Origin: an uncultured Selenomonadaceae bacterium
GTDB lineage: Bacteria > Bacillota > Negativicutes > Selenomonadales > Selenomonadaceae
Assembly (NCBI GenBank): GCA_905234195.1
Contig: CAJOFR010000026.1
Location: 1 to 37,129, forward strand
Length of the DNA: 37,129 nucleotides
Reading direction: 5' to 3'
The notes under the pieces were generated by a model. The model searched no databases and was not told the origin of the DNA. It saw nothing but the letters and a program-made list of their open reading frames with translations. The position numbers and the translations under genes were made by a program. Shown piece by piece: positions 7,497 through 15,944 of the stretch. The stretch's first letter is position 1, and each line of letters begins with the position of its first letter.

Positions 7497-8710
7497 TTAC
7501 ATTATTTTTACCAGCGGGTATGAATCGAAATGAATGCCGTGCGCGTCTGACAAAAATGCAAGCGCGTTGAGAAAATCTTTTCCTTCGACGAACCCCGCCT
7601 TTGTCAATTCAAATCCTACCGCCTGAAAATCTCCAACGAATATGAAAAAAATTTTTTTGCCGCGAGATTTTTTCATGGAGTCTATTAAATTTTGTAAGGA
7701 CTCCTGCGTGACGGCGGCAATTATTTCTTCGCTGTCACTTATGGCGAAGATTTTTTTTGCCGTATCGAGATTTTCCGGTGGTATGAAGAAAGCGCGTTCC
7801 TTGCCGGACATTACCGCAGAAACTTGTGTTGCGAAATTTTGCCGCTCAATAAAAATTTGTCGTATGCCCTCATAGAGACGACCAATTATATCAGAATTGA
7901 ACCAGGGAGTTTTCGCGAAACACTTTACCCACAAACGATTGGGAGCCTCGTCCATATTCAGCTGCAAGGTGCCGCCCGCGTAGTGGCAAATTCTGTCTTC
8001 AGCATGCAGACTGCCGTTGATACGTTTGCTGCCGACAAGCCTGTTAAATTTTCTCGGCAACTTCACGTAGTCATTCGAGAAACAATAATTCAAAACATCC
8101 TGGTCAAAATGAATGTATCGCGGGTGTTGACTTTGAAAGGTAAATCCTTTTTTCAAGGTCTCTTCTTCCCTGCGCAACCTCTCCAAATTCATTACCATGA
8201 CTCCGGAATTAAAATAATTTTCCCCCTTCACGAAACCTTCTCGACAAATCGGGAAAAATAATTGCGGATCAATCGACTCGTTTGCAATTTCGGGAACAGC
8301 CGCCAAAGGTTTATCGCCTATATCAATTTCCCACAAAGTTTTTATATCCAAATTAATGATAACGTCCGAATCCAGGTAGATAATTTTTTCTATCTCCTTA
8401 GGAAATAAATTTAAAATCATAAAACGAAAAATCGAACCCACCGTGTAAGCCAGATTCATTTCCTTGAAATACGAAATTTCATTCGCGCAGAGCTGTTCGA
8501 CGTTATAAAATCTTACAGCTTGCCCATAACGCCCCGCAATGTAAACAAACTTGTCGCGGTTATCTTGCGTCAAGGTGTTGTCGTGCAAAATGTGCACCAC
8601 AACCGACGGGGGGGGTTAGAAACATTCTCAAATAGAGATAACATGGAAGTGCCGGTAAATTTCGAGTACCGCCCGTCTTTGTCGTGGAGCCCGTAGCAAA
8701 CATGAATCAT
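7497..8710 (-). CDS. GT8-family glycosyltransferase, phase-variable, OFF as written (C8 tract)
   Basis: A tandem paralogue of the gene at 6258-7485. It has the same leader (AAAGGAGA, then ATG at 8710, protein start MIHVCYGLHDKDGRYS). The coding-strand C run is eight long (8608-8615) and again out of frame; one extra C would give a 404-residue protein continuing SVVVHILHDNTL. The DxD motif is DSD in YLDSDVIINLD. Both termini are nearly identical to the neighbour's, while the middle (about residues 80-250 of the full protein) differs clearly, so acceptor or donor specificity may differ. Its stop overlaps the neighbour's Shine-Dalgarno site, and its own Shine-Dalgarno overlaps the stop of the FtsA-like gene, giving one tight operon. 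The sugar and acceptor are unknown; an LPS or surface glycan is the likely target. Confidence 0.85.
8608..8615 (-). repeat. C8 coding-strand tract (G8 on the plus strand), phase-variation site
   Basis: Eight C at the same codon position as the C10 tract of the adjacent paralogue. The gene needs nine C to be in frame. Flanking bases are the same in both copies. Confidence 0.8.
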
Positions 8711-8722
8711 AAAAATCTCCTT

Positions 8723-11206
8723 TCAGTCGTTGCGAATAAAATCTTGAATGGTGAGTTTACGGCGCGTAGTCAATTCTCGCATGGGTGTGCTGTTCGCCGG
8801 AATTTTTACGCTTGGCAAAATCGTTTCGTTAATATCTTTTTTTATCGGGACTTCAACGCCGCTGGTCGAAGGCAAAATCGTACCGTCCGGAGCCTTCAAA
8901 ATAATTTCGAGGGTATCGCCGTCGCGCATGGGTGAGGCAAAATCTGCGGGGAGGTCGTTTACTTTTATGGAAAAACTTATGCGGCTTTTCGGTGGCGGCG
9001 GCTGAAAATCAACGGCAAGCAACGCATCCGAAACAGTCACCGCATTATTTTCAATCTTCCTGTAATTAATCGTCGCGCCGTCATTAATCAGCGTGTTCAT
9101 GTTCGCGGGGCGGTTGTTGACGGTCAAAGTTATGCTTGCCATCGTCGGAATTTTGAACTCTTGCCCGCCGTAGAAAATTTTTATCGAAGAATTAATCTCG
9201 GAAATTTTTATAATGTCCGCCGCCTTCGGGCTGTCGTTCGCGTAGTACTCAATTTTGTCGCCGTCGTGAACGGGCAGGGAAATTTGAACTTCGCCGTCGT
9301 CCATTAAAATTTTCGGCGTGCAAGTGTAGCTGTACTTCTTCCCGTTCAGCGTGTAAGAAATTTTTCGTCCGGTGGGAGGATAGCCGGTCAGACGAAGTAC
9401 CTCGCCAATCGTGCGCGGCATAACCGTTTGAATAACGTCGCCGTCTTTCAGCAGACGAGTAGGCAGGCTGACTTCGTCGTTGACGGTGATTTTCGGCGAA
9501 ATAATTTCTTCAAGCCCGTTAATTTCGACGGTAATACCTGGTTCAGGCGTCACGACGTCGCCGAGCCGCAGTTCGGGGATTTTTCCGTCCTTGCCGCGCT
9601 CAATATTTATGAAACATTTATTTTTAATCGGCGTCTCCAGCGTCGCGGGTTCCCCGTCGACAGTGACTTCAGCCAGCGTGCCCATGCTCCCGCGAAAAAA
9701 TTTCCTCTCGCCGTCGACAGTGATCATTAAGCCGAGCCCGGGTTTGCCATTCCATTTGCTCAGCCGAATCCCCGCGTTCAAGAAGGCGTCGCCAATCGTC
9801 AAATCTTTGAAATGGAAGAGGCTGTATTCCACGTCGTTTATGTAGACCGTCAAAAAATGTAGCGTATGAATCGACGCAACCTTCAAAATTCCCAGCGGGG
9901 TTATCGCGTCCGGCGAATAAAGTTCGCGGGGAATATTGACAATCCCTTCGACGACGTCGGGCTTGCGAACACCAACGCGCGGTTCGGGAATACTCAACGC
10001 GGCGGCAACATGCTTTTGCAAATTCGGAGTCAGCGCACCGCCACCCACGAGCATCACCGCTTGAGGAACTTCACCGCCGTTCAATTCGAGCACGGTTTTT
10101 GAAATCGCTTCGGCAAGACGAATAATGCTGTCGGTTATCGCGGTGACAATCTCCTCCGCCGTCAAATCGTGACTGCCGCCCAAAATGTCCGTGAACTTAG
10201 ATTTTTCGCCGAGCGCGGATTTTCTTTTTATGTCTTCGGCAACATTGAAATCGAGCAGAAATTTTTGGCTCAACGCCTCTGTAATTTCGTCGCCGGCAAC
10301 CGGAACCATTCCATAGGCGATAACCGAACCGTTCTTCGTAATGGCGACGTCCGAAGTGCCCGCGCCAATATCGACGAGCACCAAATTTAAATGGCGCATC
10401 GTCGGCGGAATCAAAACATTAATCGCGGCGATAGGCTCCAGTGTCAGCGCGCGCATCTCCAGACCGGAATATTTCAGCGCGCTCTGCATTGAATCGATAA
10501 CTTGACGCGGCAAAAAAGTTGCAATGACCCTCGCTTTGGCAATCCTCCCGCGCTGACCGACCAAACTTTTTAAGCGACTGCCGTCGAGTTCGTAATTTAT
10601 CACGCTGAAGCCGACGCAGTAATAACTCATCTCGTCCGGAACTGCCCGCGACTCCGAAAGTTGAGATTGAGCAAGCTGCACGCCCGCGAAGTCCAAATTA
10701 CTCTGCTGCTCCGCCGTAACAAGCCCGTGCACTTCCGTTTCAGCAACTGCCGTCATTGTGTAAAGAGCACGCCCCGCCGCCGCCACCGCCGCGCTGGTGA
10801 GTTTGCCCACTTTCTCCTCCAGCTCGTCACGTACTTGATTGATCACTGCGGCGACTTGCGGCACGTCATGAATCTGTCCGTCAAGCATCGCGCGGGTGGT
10901 GTGCTCCCTGCGTCTCGTTGCAATGATTGTCAGCCGCCCGTCCTCTTCCTGCTCGGCAACAATCCCGATAACACTGCGCGTACCAATATCGAGGGCGAAA
11001 ATTTTTTCACGCCCGTCGTTTTTGTAATCAATCTTAGGAATTTCTTCGACTTCCGTAACTTTTGGTTCTTCAGAAATTTTTTTTGCGCGGGTGCGTTTCG
11101 GTTTTTCAACAACAGGAGTTTCAGAATTTTTTCTCCTTCTGCCGCGCCTGGGTTTTGGTTCTTCAGCAGAAATTTTTATTTCGTCGTCCATTTTTATTCT
11201 GGGCAT
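8723..11206 (-). CDS. FtsA/PilM-like actin-fold ATPase with long C-terminal repeat region
   Basis: An 827-residue protein. Residues 1-65 are a charged Lys/Arg/Glu-rich tail. Residues about 68-440 form an FtsA-like actin-fold ATPase: phosphate-1 motif FALDIGTRSVIG, phosphate-2 LVDIGAGTSDVAI, and adenosine motif MLVGGGALTPN. FtsA tethers FtsZ to the membrane; PilM organises pilus assembly. Residues about 450-790 are extra and hold imperfect repeats with the recurring pattern hydrophobic-VN followed by (N/R/H)DG(D/A)xI, for example LTVNNRPANMNTLINDGATI and IKVNDLPADFASPMRDGDTL. These may be beta-grasp-like modules. The start has GGGAGGAA 6 bases upstream. It ends LTIQDFIRND, perhaps a membrane- or partner-binding tip. 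It heads the operon carrying the two phase-variable GT8 genes. FtsA itself is normally about 420 residues, so the role here is uncertain. Confidence 0.75.
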   Translation of the reverse strand: MPRIKMDDEIKISAEEPKPRRGRRRKNSETPVVEKPKRTRAKKISEEPKVTEVEEIPKIDYKNDGREKIFALDIGTRSVIGIVAEQEEDGRLTIIATRRREHTTRAMLDGQIHDVPQVAAVINQVRDELEEKVGKLTSAAVAAAGRALYTMTAVAETEVHGLVTAEQQSNLDFAGVQLAQSQLSESRAVPDEMSYYCVGFSVINYELDGSRLKSLVGQRGRIAKARVIATFLPRQVIDSMQSALKYSGLEMRALTLEPIAAINVLIPPTMRHLNLVLVDIGAGTSDVAITKNGSVIAYGMVPVAGDEITEALSQKFLLDFNVAEDIKRKSALGEKSKFTDILGGSHDLTAEEIVTAITDSIIRLAEAISKTVLELNGGEVPQAVMLVGGGALTPNLQKHVAAALSIPEPRVGVRKPDVVEGIVNIPRELYSPDAITPLGILKVASIHTLHFLTVYINDVEYSLFHFKDLTIGDAFLNAGIRLSKWNGKPGLGLMITVDGERKFFRGSMGTLAEVTVDGEPATLETPIKNKCFINIERGKDGKIPELRLGDVVTPEPGITVEINGLEEIISPKITVNDEVSLPTRLLKDGDVIQTVMPRTIGEVLRLTGYPPTGRKISYTLNGKKYSYTCTPKILMDDGEVQISLPVHDGDKIEYYANDSPKAADIIKISEINSSIKIFYGGQEFKIPTMASITLTVNNRPANMNTLINDGATINYRKIENNAVTVSDALLAVDFQPPPPKSRISFSIKVNDLPADFASPMRDGDTLEIILKAPDGTILPSTSGVEVPIKKDINETILPSVKIPANSTPMRELTTRRKLTIQDFIRND

Positions 11207-11299
11207 GAAAATTTCCTCCCTCTTTTAAAGGTGATTTTAGTTATTTCGCGAATTACATACGATAATCCTTTTAATTTTACAAAAAAAGGCGGTGTGGAT

Positions 11300-12535
11300 A
11301 TGACGGGTAGCAGGGAAGTTATCACCGGCGGAGATTTTAAGCGCATGGTCTCCGGAGCGTACAGCGAATTTTTGCTTGAGTACGAAAATATAAATTCACA
11401 GAACGGCGCGGGGACTCTGCCGGGGACGCACATTTTAAGGACGATGGGTGCCGCCGTGATGCCGCTCGCCGACGCAAAAGACGACAGTATCGGCGGCTTG
11501 AGTCGAAGAGTTGCAACTGCGGCGGTCTTCGGCGCAAGGGGAAATGCCGGCGTCGTTTTGGCGCAGATGTTTCGAGGAATTTCGACGGGCTTGACAGGAA
11601 AATACGACGCCACCGGTTCAGAGTTCGGCAAGGCTTTTCAATATGGTATCCTCTACGCGCAACGTTCGATACCCGAAGAGCCGGAAAGCCCTTTTATCAC
11701 TGTGGCGAAGGCGGTGGCGAAGGGAGCTTATCACGCAGTTCGTGATGGGATGCCTATTTCTGAAATTTTGGAAAGGGCAATCTCTTCCGGCGAAAATATT
11801 ATCAACGACGCGGGAAAAGATAATGCCGGCGCAAATATCATGTTGAGTTTTTTGAAAGGCTGCCTTAAAGGTCTGGACGGGAATTTTGTTTCGCCGGCGG
11901 TAAGTCTGTCGCTCGGTCTCGGTATCCACAAAAATATGCCCGACCCGCGAAATGACCGCGTCCGCCCGTATTGCATTCGCCTGCGCGTGAAAAGTATCAA
12001 GGCCAGCGTTTCCGAACTCGAACGGCAAATGAAAGACTTCAGCAGTTTTTCGATTGTCGAGAGGATGAGCGGCGGCGTCGACGTCCATTTGCACACTGAC
12101 CACGTCGGCAAGGCGTTGGACCAGGCGTTGGGCTGGGGTCCGCTCCGCGATATAAAAATCGTCAACATGAGCGAAAGTCACGTGCTCCCTACCGGTGATA
12201 CGCTGATGAAAGTCGCGGCGTTGGCAGTCGCAAGAAATTCCGAAGAGGCGCAAAAACTTCAGGACGCGGGCGCATCGATTTTGGTTTCGGGCAGCGAAGA
12301 ATCTTCCCCGTCGACGGCGGAAATTGTCGGCGCGGCTCACTCAGATTTGGCGGCAAATTATGTTTTGGTTTCGTCGAGTCCAGATTACCGTTTGGTCTTC
12401 AGGCAGGCGAAAAAACTTTTGGGCAACCGCGTCGAACTCGTCTTGAAAAATTCTTTCGAGGAAGCAGTTGCCGCTTTGAAAAAATTTTCCGCCGGCTTAT
12501 CCGCAGCAGAAAACGCAAAAATTATGTCGGAGTAG
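11300..12535 (+). CDS. FakA/DAK2-like protein with diverged kinase-site motif
   Basis: A 411-residue protein related to the fatty-acid kinase FakA (DhaL-type nucleotide domain plus C-terminal part). FakA phosphorylates fatty acids bound by FakB. Matching segments are FGARGNAGVVLAQMFRGIS (like GARGNSGVILSQ), ITVAKAVAKGA, KDNAGANIMLSFLKGCLKGL, and the C-terminal VDVHLHTDHVGKALDQAL with IKIVNMSES. The segment that should read PVPDGDTGTNM is NSQNGAGTLPGTHI, so the Mg-binding aspartates appear missing. The ATG at 11300 follows GGCGGTG; the frame stays open upstream to 10661 only because it lies opposite the FtsA-like gene. No degV/fakB gene is visible nearby. It may be a non-kinase or altered paralogue. 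It is divergent from the FtsA-like gene, with about 93 bases between holding no convincing consensus promoter. Confidence 0.75.
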   Translation: MTGSREVITGGDFKRMVSGAYSEFLLEYENINSQNGAGTLPGTHILRTMGAAVMPLADAKDDSIGGLSRRVATAAVFGARGNAGVVLAQMFRGISTGLTGKYDATGSEFGKAFQYGILYAQRSIPEEPESPFITVAKAVAKGAYHAVRDGMPISEILERAISSGENIINDAGKDNAGANIMLSFLKGCLKGLDGNFVSPAVSLSLGLGIHKNMPDPRNDRVRPYCIRLRVKSIKASVSELERQMKDFSSFSIVERMSGGVDVHLHTDHVGKALDQALGWGPLRDIKIVNMSESHVLPTGDTLMKVAALAVARNSEEAQKLQDAGASILVSGSEESSPSTAEIVGAAHSDLAANYVLVSSSPDYRLVFRQAKKLLGNRVELVLKNSFEEAVAALKKFSAGLSAAENAKIMSE

Positions 12536-12546
12536 AGGTTTTTATT

Positions 12547-12912
12547 TTGGCTGAAAAAAATTTTATGTATGGCGCGGCGGAGAATCTGCGCACGAAAATG
12601 AGCGATTCAATCGACGCGGGGAAAAACCCTTTTGAAATTTTGTTGGAGCTTGCAAAAATGCTCGGAGAAATTTCCGGCGAAAAATCTTTTTACCAAACGA
12701 CGCACGAAAAAATTAACGCCGTGTACGGTCTCGCGCTGAACGACGATTTTGTTTTGGAAAAGGAGATTGCCGAAGTTGCCGCGCGCCTGAAAAAAATCGA
12801 AGCGGCGTACGAAAATCCGGACTTCACCGAAGACGAACGCAAGCGCATTGGTTTCGCGCTGGCTCGTCACAAAAAAGAACTCGAACGCCTGAATTTGATG
12901 CGCGCGCAATGA
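12547..12912 (+). CDS. Small helical protein of unknown function
   Basis: A 121-residue protein that I do not recognise. It is charged and predicted helical, with a Lys/Glu-rich C-terminal half (AARLKKIEAAYENPDFTED and ALARHKKELERLNLMRA) that could form a short coiled coil. No signal peptide, membrane segment or metal-binding motif is visible. I chose the TTG at 12547, preceded by AGAGG; an ATG at residue 7 is an alternative. The gene starts 11 bases after the FakA-like gene and overlaps the ABC permease start as ATGA at 12909, so it is probably co-translated with the exporter genes. Confidence 0.7.
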   Translation: MAEKNFMYGAAENLRTKMSDSIDAGKNPFEILLELAKMLGEISGEKSFYQTTHEKINAVYGLALNDDFVLEKEIAEVAARLKKIEAAYENPDFTEDERKRIGFALARHKKELERLNLMRAQ

Positions 12913-13667
12913 AAAATTTCTCTTCGTTTTTTTTCGACGTTCAAACTGTCATGTGGCGCGATTGGATCGTTTTGCGCCGCCGCCTGAAAAAATTTATCCT
13001 GTCGCGGCTGGTGACGCCCGTGCTGTATCTCGTCGCCTTCGGCTGGGGTCTCGGAAAAAATATCTCGCTCGAAAGCGGAACTTACCTGGATTTTCTCGTA
13101 CCCGGCATTATCGCGCTGAACACAATGAACGTCAGCTACATGAGCATTATCACCGTCCACACCGAAAAAATTTATCACAAAAGCCTTGAAGAATATCTTA
13201 GCGCGCCGATTTCGCCGGTTGCCTACGTCGTCGGCAAAATAAATTCGGCAGTCCTGCGCGCGCTGATTTCGACGGCGTTGATTTTGGGCGTGGCAATAAT
13301 TTTCGGCGCGGAGCTGAAATTTTTCTCAAGCTTCGGTCGGGCGGCAGAATTTTTTTTCGTGGTTGTACTCAACTCAATAATTTTCGCGGGCGTGGGATTC
13401 TGCGCGGCAATGCGCGTGCAAACCTACGAAGAACTTGCGCAAGTCAACACGTATTTTTTGATGCCGATGAGTTTTTTGTGCGGAACATTTTTTTCTGCGC
13501 AACAGCTCCCCGAAATTGTCCGCGTCGTGATAGAAATTTTGCCGCTGACTCACACGAGCGAACTTTTGCGCGCAGGATTTAACTTGCCGTCGATTTTCGT
13601 TTTGATATTCTACGCCGCCGCGCTGTTAAAATTTTCCTGCCGCGAATTTAAAAAGTTGGTGAACTGA
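12909..13667 (+). CDS. ABC-2 type transporter permease
   Basis: A 252-residue membrane protein of the ABC-2 exporter permease family. After an amphipathic N-terminus with WRDWIVLRRRLKKF come about six hydrophobic segments: near 33-48, 62-82, 112-136, 145-166, 178-196 and 230-242. The segment EEYLSAPISPVAYVVGKI is the typical cytoplasmic motif after the second membrane helix. Family members export polysaccharides, lipids, drugs or antibiotics. The start overlaps the previous gene as ATGA, and the ATPase gene follows with no gap. The two make a complete half-transporter pair for export; the substrate is unknown. Confidence 0.85.
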   Translation: MKNFSSFFFDVQTVMWRDWIVLRRRLKKFILSRLVTPVLYLVAFGWGLGKNISLESGTYLDFLVPGIIALNTMNVSYMSIITVHTEKIYHKSLEEYLSAPISPVAYVVGKINSAVLRALISTALILGVAIIFGAELKFFSSFGRAAEFFFVVVLNSIIFAGVGFCAAMRVQTYEELAQVNTYFLMPMSFLCGTFFSAQQLPEIVRVVIEILPLTHTSELLRAGFNLPSIFVLIFYAAALLKFSCREFKKLVN

Positions 13668-14393
13668 TTGAAAAAACATCACAAGGCAAAATTATGCGAA
13701 ACGCAAGTGGAAAATTTCGGCGTGCAAGTCGGCGAACTGACAATCTTTCAAGACGTGAACTTCACTTTGCACTGCGGGGAGCTGACGGCGTTAATCGGAC
13801 CGAACGGCGCGGGAAAATCGACGCTGTTAAAATCCATTCTCGGCGAAGTCCAACACACGGGCAAGCTGAATTATTTCGACGCGAAGGGAAAACATTTGCG
13901 CCCGATAATCGGCTACGTCCCGCAGACTTTAAAATTCGACACGACGTCGCCAACTTCGGTGCTGGATTTATTCATGGCGTGCTTGACGTGGCGGCCGGTG
14001 TGGCTGTGCCCGTCGAGTTTTATCCGCGAAAGAGTTTTGAAAAATTTGCGGCGCGTGCAAGCAGAATATTTAATCGACAGGAGGCTCGGCGCGCTTTCCG
14101 GCGGAGAACTTCAGCGCGTGCTTTTGGCTTTGGCTCTCGACCCGCTGCCGGATTTGTTGTTGCTTGACGAACCTGTCAGCGGCGTCGACAAAATCGGAAT
14201 GGAAATTTTTTACGAACTCGCGGCAAAACTCTGCGCTGAAGAAGATTTGGCGATACTTTTAATCTCGCACGATTTAGACATGGTTGAAAAATACGCTGAC
14301 AAAATTATTTTGCTCAACAAGCGCGTTTTGAAATTCGGCAATGTGCAGGAAGTTTTTCAATCTGACGAAATGAAACAAGTTTTTAGTGGTTAG
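13668..14393 (+). CDS. ABC transporter ATP-binding protein
   Basis: A 241-residue ABC ATPase. Walker A is GPNGAGKST (about residues 43-51), the Q-loop lies in YVPQTLKF, the signature is LSGGELQR, Walker B is DLLLLDEP and the H-loop is ISHDLDM. The sequence style, with DTTSPTSVLDLFMACL after the Q-loop, is closest to zinc/manganese ATPases of the ZnuC type, yet its partner here is an ABC-2 exporter permease rather than a metal-uptake permease. The TTG start at 13668 immediately follows the permease TGA. No substrate-binding protein gene is present. The first copy of the three-hairpin repeat lies 30 bases downstream. Confidence 0.85.
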   Translation: MKKHHKAKLCETQVENFGVQVGELTIFQDVNFTLHCGELTALIGPNGAGKSTLLKSILGEVQHTGKLNYFDAKGKHLRPIIGYVPQTLKFDTTSPTSVLDLFMACLTWRPVWLCPSSFIRERVLKNLRRVQAEYLIDRRLGALSGGELQRVLLALALDPLPDLLLLDEPVSGVDKIGMEIFYELAAKLCAEEDLAILLISHDLDMVEKYADKIILLNKRVLKFGNVQEVFQSDEMKQVFSG

Positions 14394-14420
14394 AGATTAG
14401 TAGTTAGTTTGAAGATGAGA

Positions 14421-14535
14421 GTAGCCGCCCAAGGATGGGCGGCTGCCCGCATTTGGTCGCGTGATGCGACCTCTGCGGGCAGTTTTCTTTTGCTTCTTTT
14501 CTTTTGCACCAAAAGAAAAGATTCAAAAGAAGGAA
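14421..14535 (+). repeat. Three-hairpin dispersed element, copy 1
   Basis: Hairpin A: stem AGCCGCCC/GGGCGGCT, loop AAGGAT (14423-14444). Hairpin B: outer stem GCCCGCA/TGCGGGC (14445-14480), inner stem GGTCGC/GCGACC, loop GTGAT. Hairpin C: CTTTTCTTTTG/CAAAAGAAAAG, loop CAC (14496-14520). It lies 3' of the ABC ATPase gene, in the same orientation. It fills most of the gap before radA. GTTAG-like short repeats flank it on both sides. Confidence 0.8.
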
Positions 14536-14558
14536 GAGATTAGGGGAAAGGGGTTAGT

Positions 14559-15944
14559 ATGGCTAAGAAAAAAACTAAATACGTTTGTCAAGAATGCGGC
14601 GCGGAGTCCGTCAAGTGGCTGGGAAAATGTCCGACTTGCGGAAATTGGAACACTCTCGTTGAAGAAACTTTCGAGGAAATAAAATCTCCTCACGCTTTGA
14701 CGACGGCATACGAAATTCCGCGCAGGATCGCCGAAGTTGATTTAACGGAACTGCCCAGATTTTCGACGGGCTCCGGCGAACTCGATAGGGTGCTCGGCGG
14801 CGGATTAATTCCAGGCTCGATTATTTTAATCGCGGGAGATCCCGGCGTCGGCAAGTCCAGTTTGACGCTGGCGGTCTGTGCTTTTGTCGCGAAAAATAAT
14901 CGGCGCGTCCTCTACGTCACCGGCGAAGAAAGTTCCAGGCAAATTCGCATGCGCGCCGAACGCCTCAACGCACTCGCCGACGAGCTTTTCATTTGCGCGG
15001 AAAATAATCTTGAACGGATTGTTCAGCACGTCGAAAAAATTGAGCCCGAACTTCTGATTGTCGATTCCATTCAGACGATTTATAAATCCGATATCGAAAG
15101 CGCGCCGGGCAGTGTTTCGCAAGTTCGCGAATGTTCGGCGGCATTAATGCGGCTGTCGAAAAGTCACGGCGTCACGACTTTTATAATCGGTCACGTCACG
15201 AAGGACGGCAACCTTGCCGGGCCGCGCGTCCTTGAACATATCGTCGACACGGTTTTGTTTTTCGAGGGCGAAAGAAATGCTGACTTCCGCGTTTTGCGCG
15301 CGATAAAAAATCGTTTCGGCGCGACTTCGGAAATTGGTCTGTTTGAAATGCGTGACAGCGGACTCGTTGACGTGCCCGACGCCTCCAAACTTTTCTTGCC
15401 GGAAAAAGCCGACGACATTGGCAGCGTGATTGTCCCGACAGTCGAAGGAACGCGCCCGTTGCTCGTCGAAGTTCAAGCACTCGTCGCGCCGACTCCCTTC
15501 ATGCCTCCGCGCAGAACAAGCGATTCAGTCGACATAAAACGAATCCAACTTTTGCTTGCCGTGCTGGAAAAAAGACTGCACCTTAGTATCGGTTCCTGCG
15601 ACGTCTACGTTAAGACGGCGGGCGGAATAAAAATCGACGAGCCGGCGGCAGATTTACCAATATCCGTTGCGCTGGCGTCCAGTTTCGCGAACAGAAAACT
15701 CTTGCCGCAATGCGCGATATTCGGCGAAGTCGGATTGGGCGGGGAAGTTCGCGCGGTGAGCAAGGCGCGGCAACGTGTGGACGAATCAATCAAAATGGGT
15801 TTCGCAAATATAATCCTGCCGAAAAAAAATTTCGCCGAAGTCTCAAAAATGCAGACTTCGACGAAAATAAATTTATTGCCCGTCGAAAATTTACGCGACG
15901 CGCTGAAAATCTCAATGCCGCGCGTCAAGGAGGGAGAATCATGA
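14559..15944 (+). CDS. radA: DNA repair protein RadA
   Basis: RadA (Sms) is a RecA-like helicase that extends branched intermediates in recombinational repair. The 461-residue protein has the full layout: an N-terminal zinc finger CQECGAESVKWLGKCPTCG, Walker A GDPGVGKSS near residue 100, Walker B LLIVDSIQT, the RadA-specific KNRFGATSEIG motif near 250, and a C-terminal Lon-like domain (from about 285) with GSCDVYVKTAGGIKIDEPAADL. All key motifs look intact. GGGGAAAGGGG lies just upstream of the ATG. Its TGA overlaps the ATG of cobO, so the two are coupled. Transcription probably starts between the repeat element at 14421 and the gene, or reads through from upstream. Confidence 0.97.
   Translation: MAKKKTKYVCQECGAESVKWLGKCPTCGNWNTLVEETFEEIKSPHALTTAYEIPRRIAEVDLTELPRFSTGSGELDRVLGGGLIPGSIILIAGDPGVGKSSLTLAVCAFVAKNNRRVLYVTGEESSRQIRMRAERLNALADELFICAENNLERIVQHVEKIEPELLIVDSIQTIYKSDIESAPGSVSQVRECSAALMRLSKSHGVTTFIIGHVTKDGNLAGPRVLEHIVDTVLFFEGERNADFRVLRAIKNRFGATSEIGLFEMRDSGLVDVPDASKLFLPEKADDIGSVIVPTVEGTRPLLVEVQALVAPTPFMPPRRTSDSVDIKRIQLLLAVLEKRLHLSIGSCDVYVKTAGGIKIDEPAADLPISVALASSFANRKLLPQCAIFGEVGLGGEVRAVSKARQRVDESIKMGFANIILPKKNFAEVSKMQTSTKINLLPVENLRDALKISMPRVKEGES

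Larger units (their letters stand above)
6262..8725 (-). repeat. Tandem gene duplication with conserved ends and diverged middle
   Basis: The upstream blocks 7391-7498 and 8616-8725 (ribosome site, start and first 32 codons) differ at only a handful of bases. The downstream blocks, about 6262-6660 and 7502-7900, are also highly alike. The central third is much less similar. This pattern fits recombination or gene conversion between copies. Confidence 0.75.

Noticed and set aside
7381-8615. Homopolymer miscounting as the only explanation of the two frameshifts
   Set aside because: It cannot be excluded without reads, but C tracts of this length at the identical codon position in both copies are themselves unusual in this sequence, so I keep phase variation as the main reading.
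10661-11299. Plus-strand open frame extending the FakA-like gene by ~210 codons
   Set aside because: It is the antisense of the FtsA-like gene, has no ribosome site, and its sequence does not match the family. The ATG at 11300 fits.
15710-15940. Upstream extension of the cobO frame
   Set aside because: It overlaps the conserved Lon-like domain of radA; the ATG at 15941 overlaps the radA stop and matches the family N-terminus.
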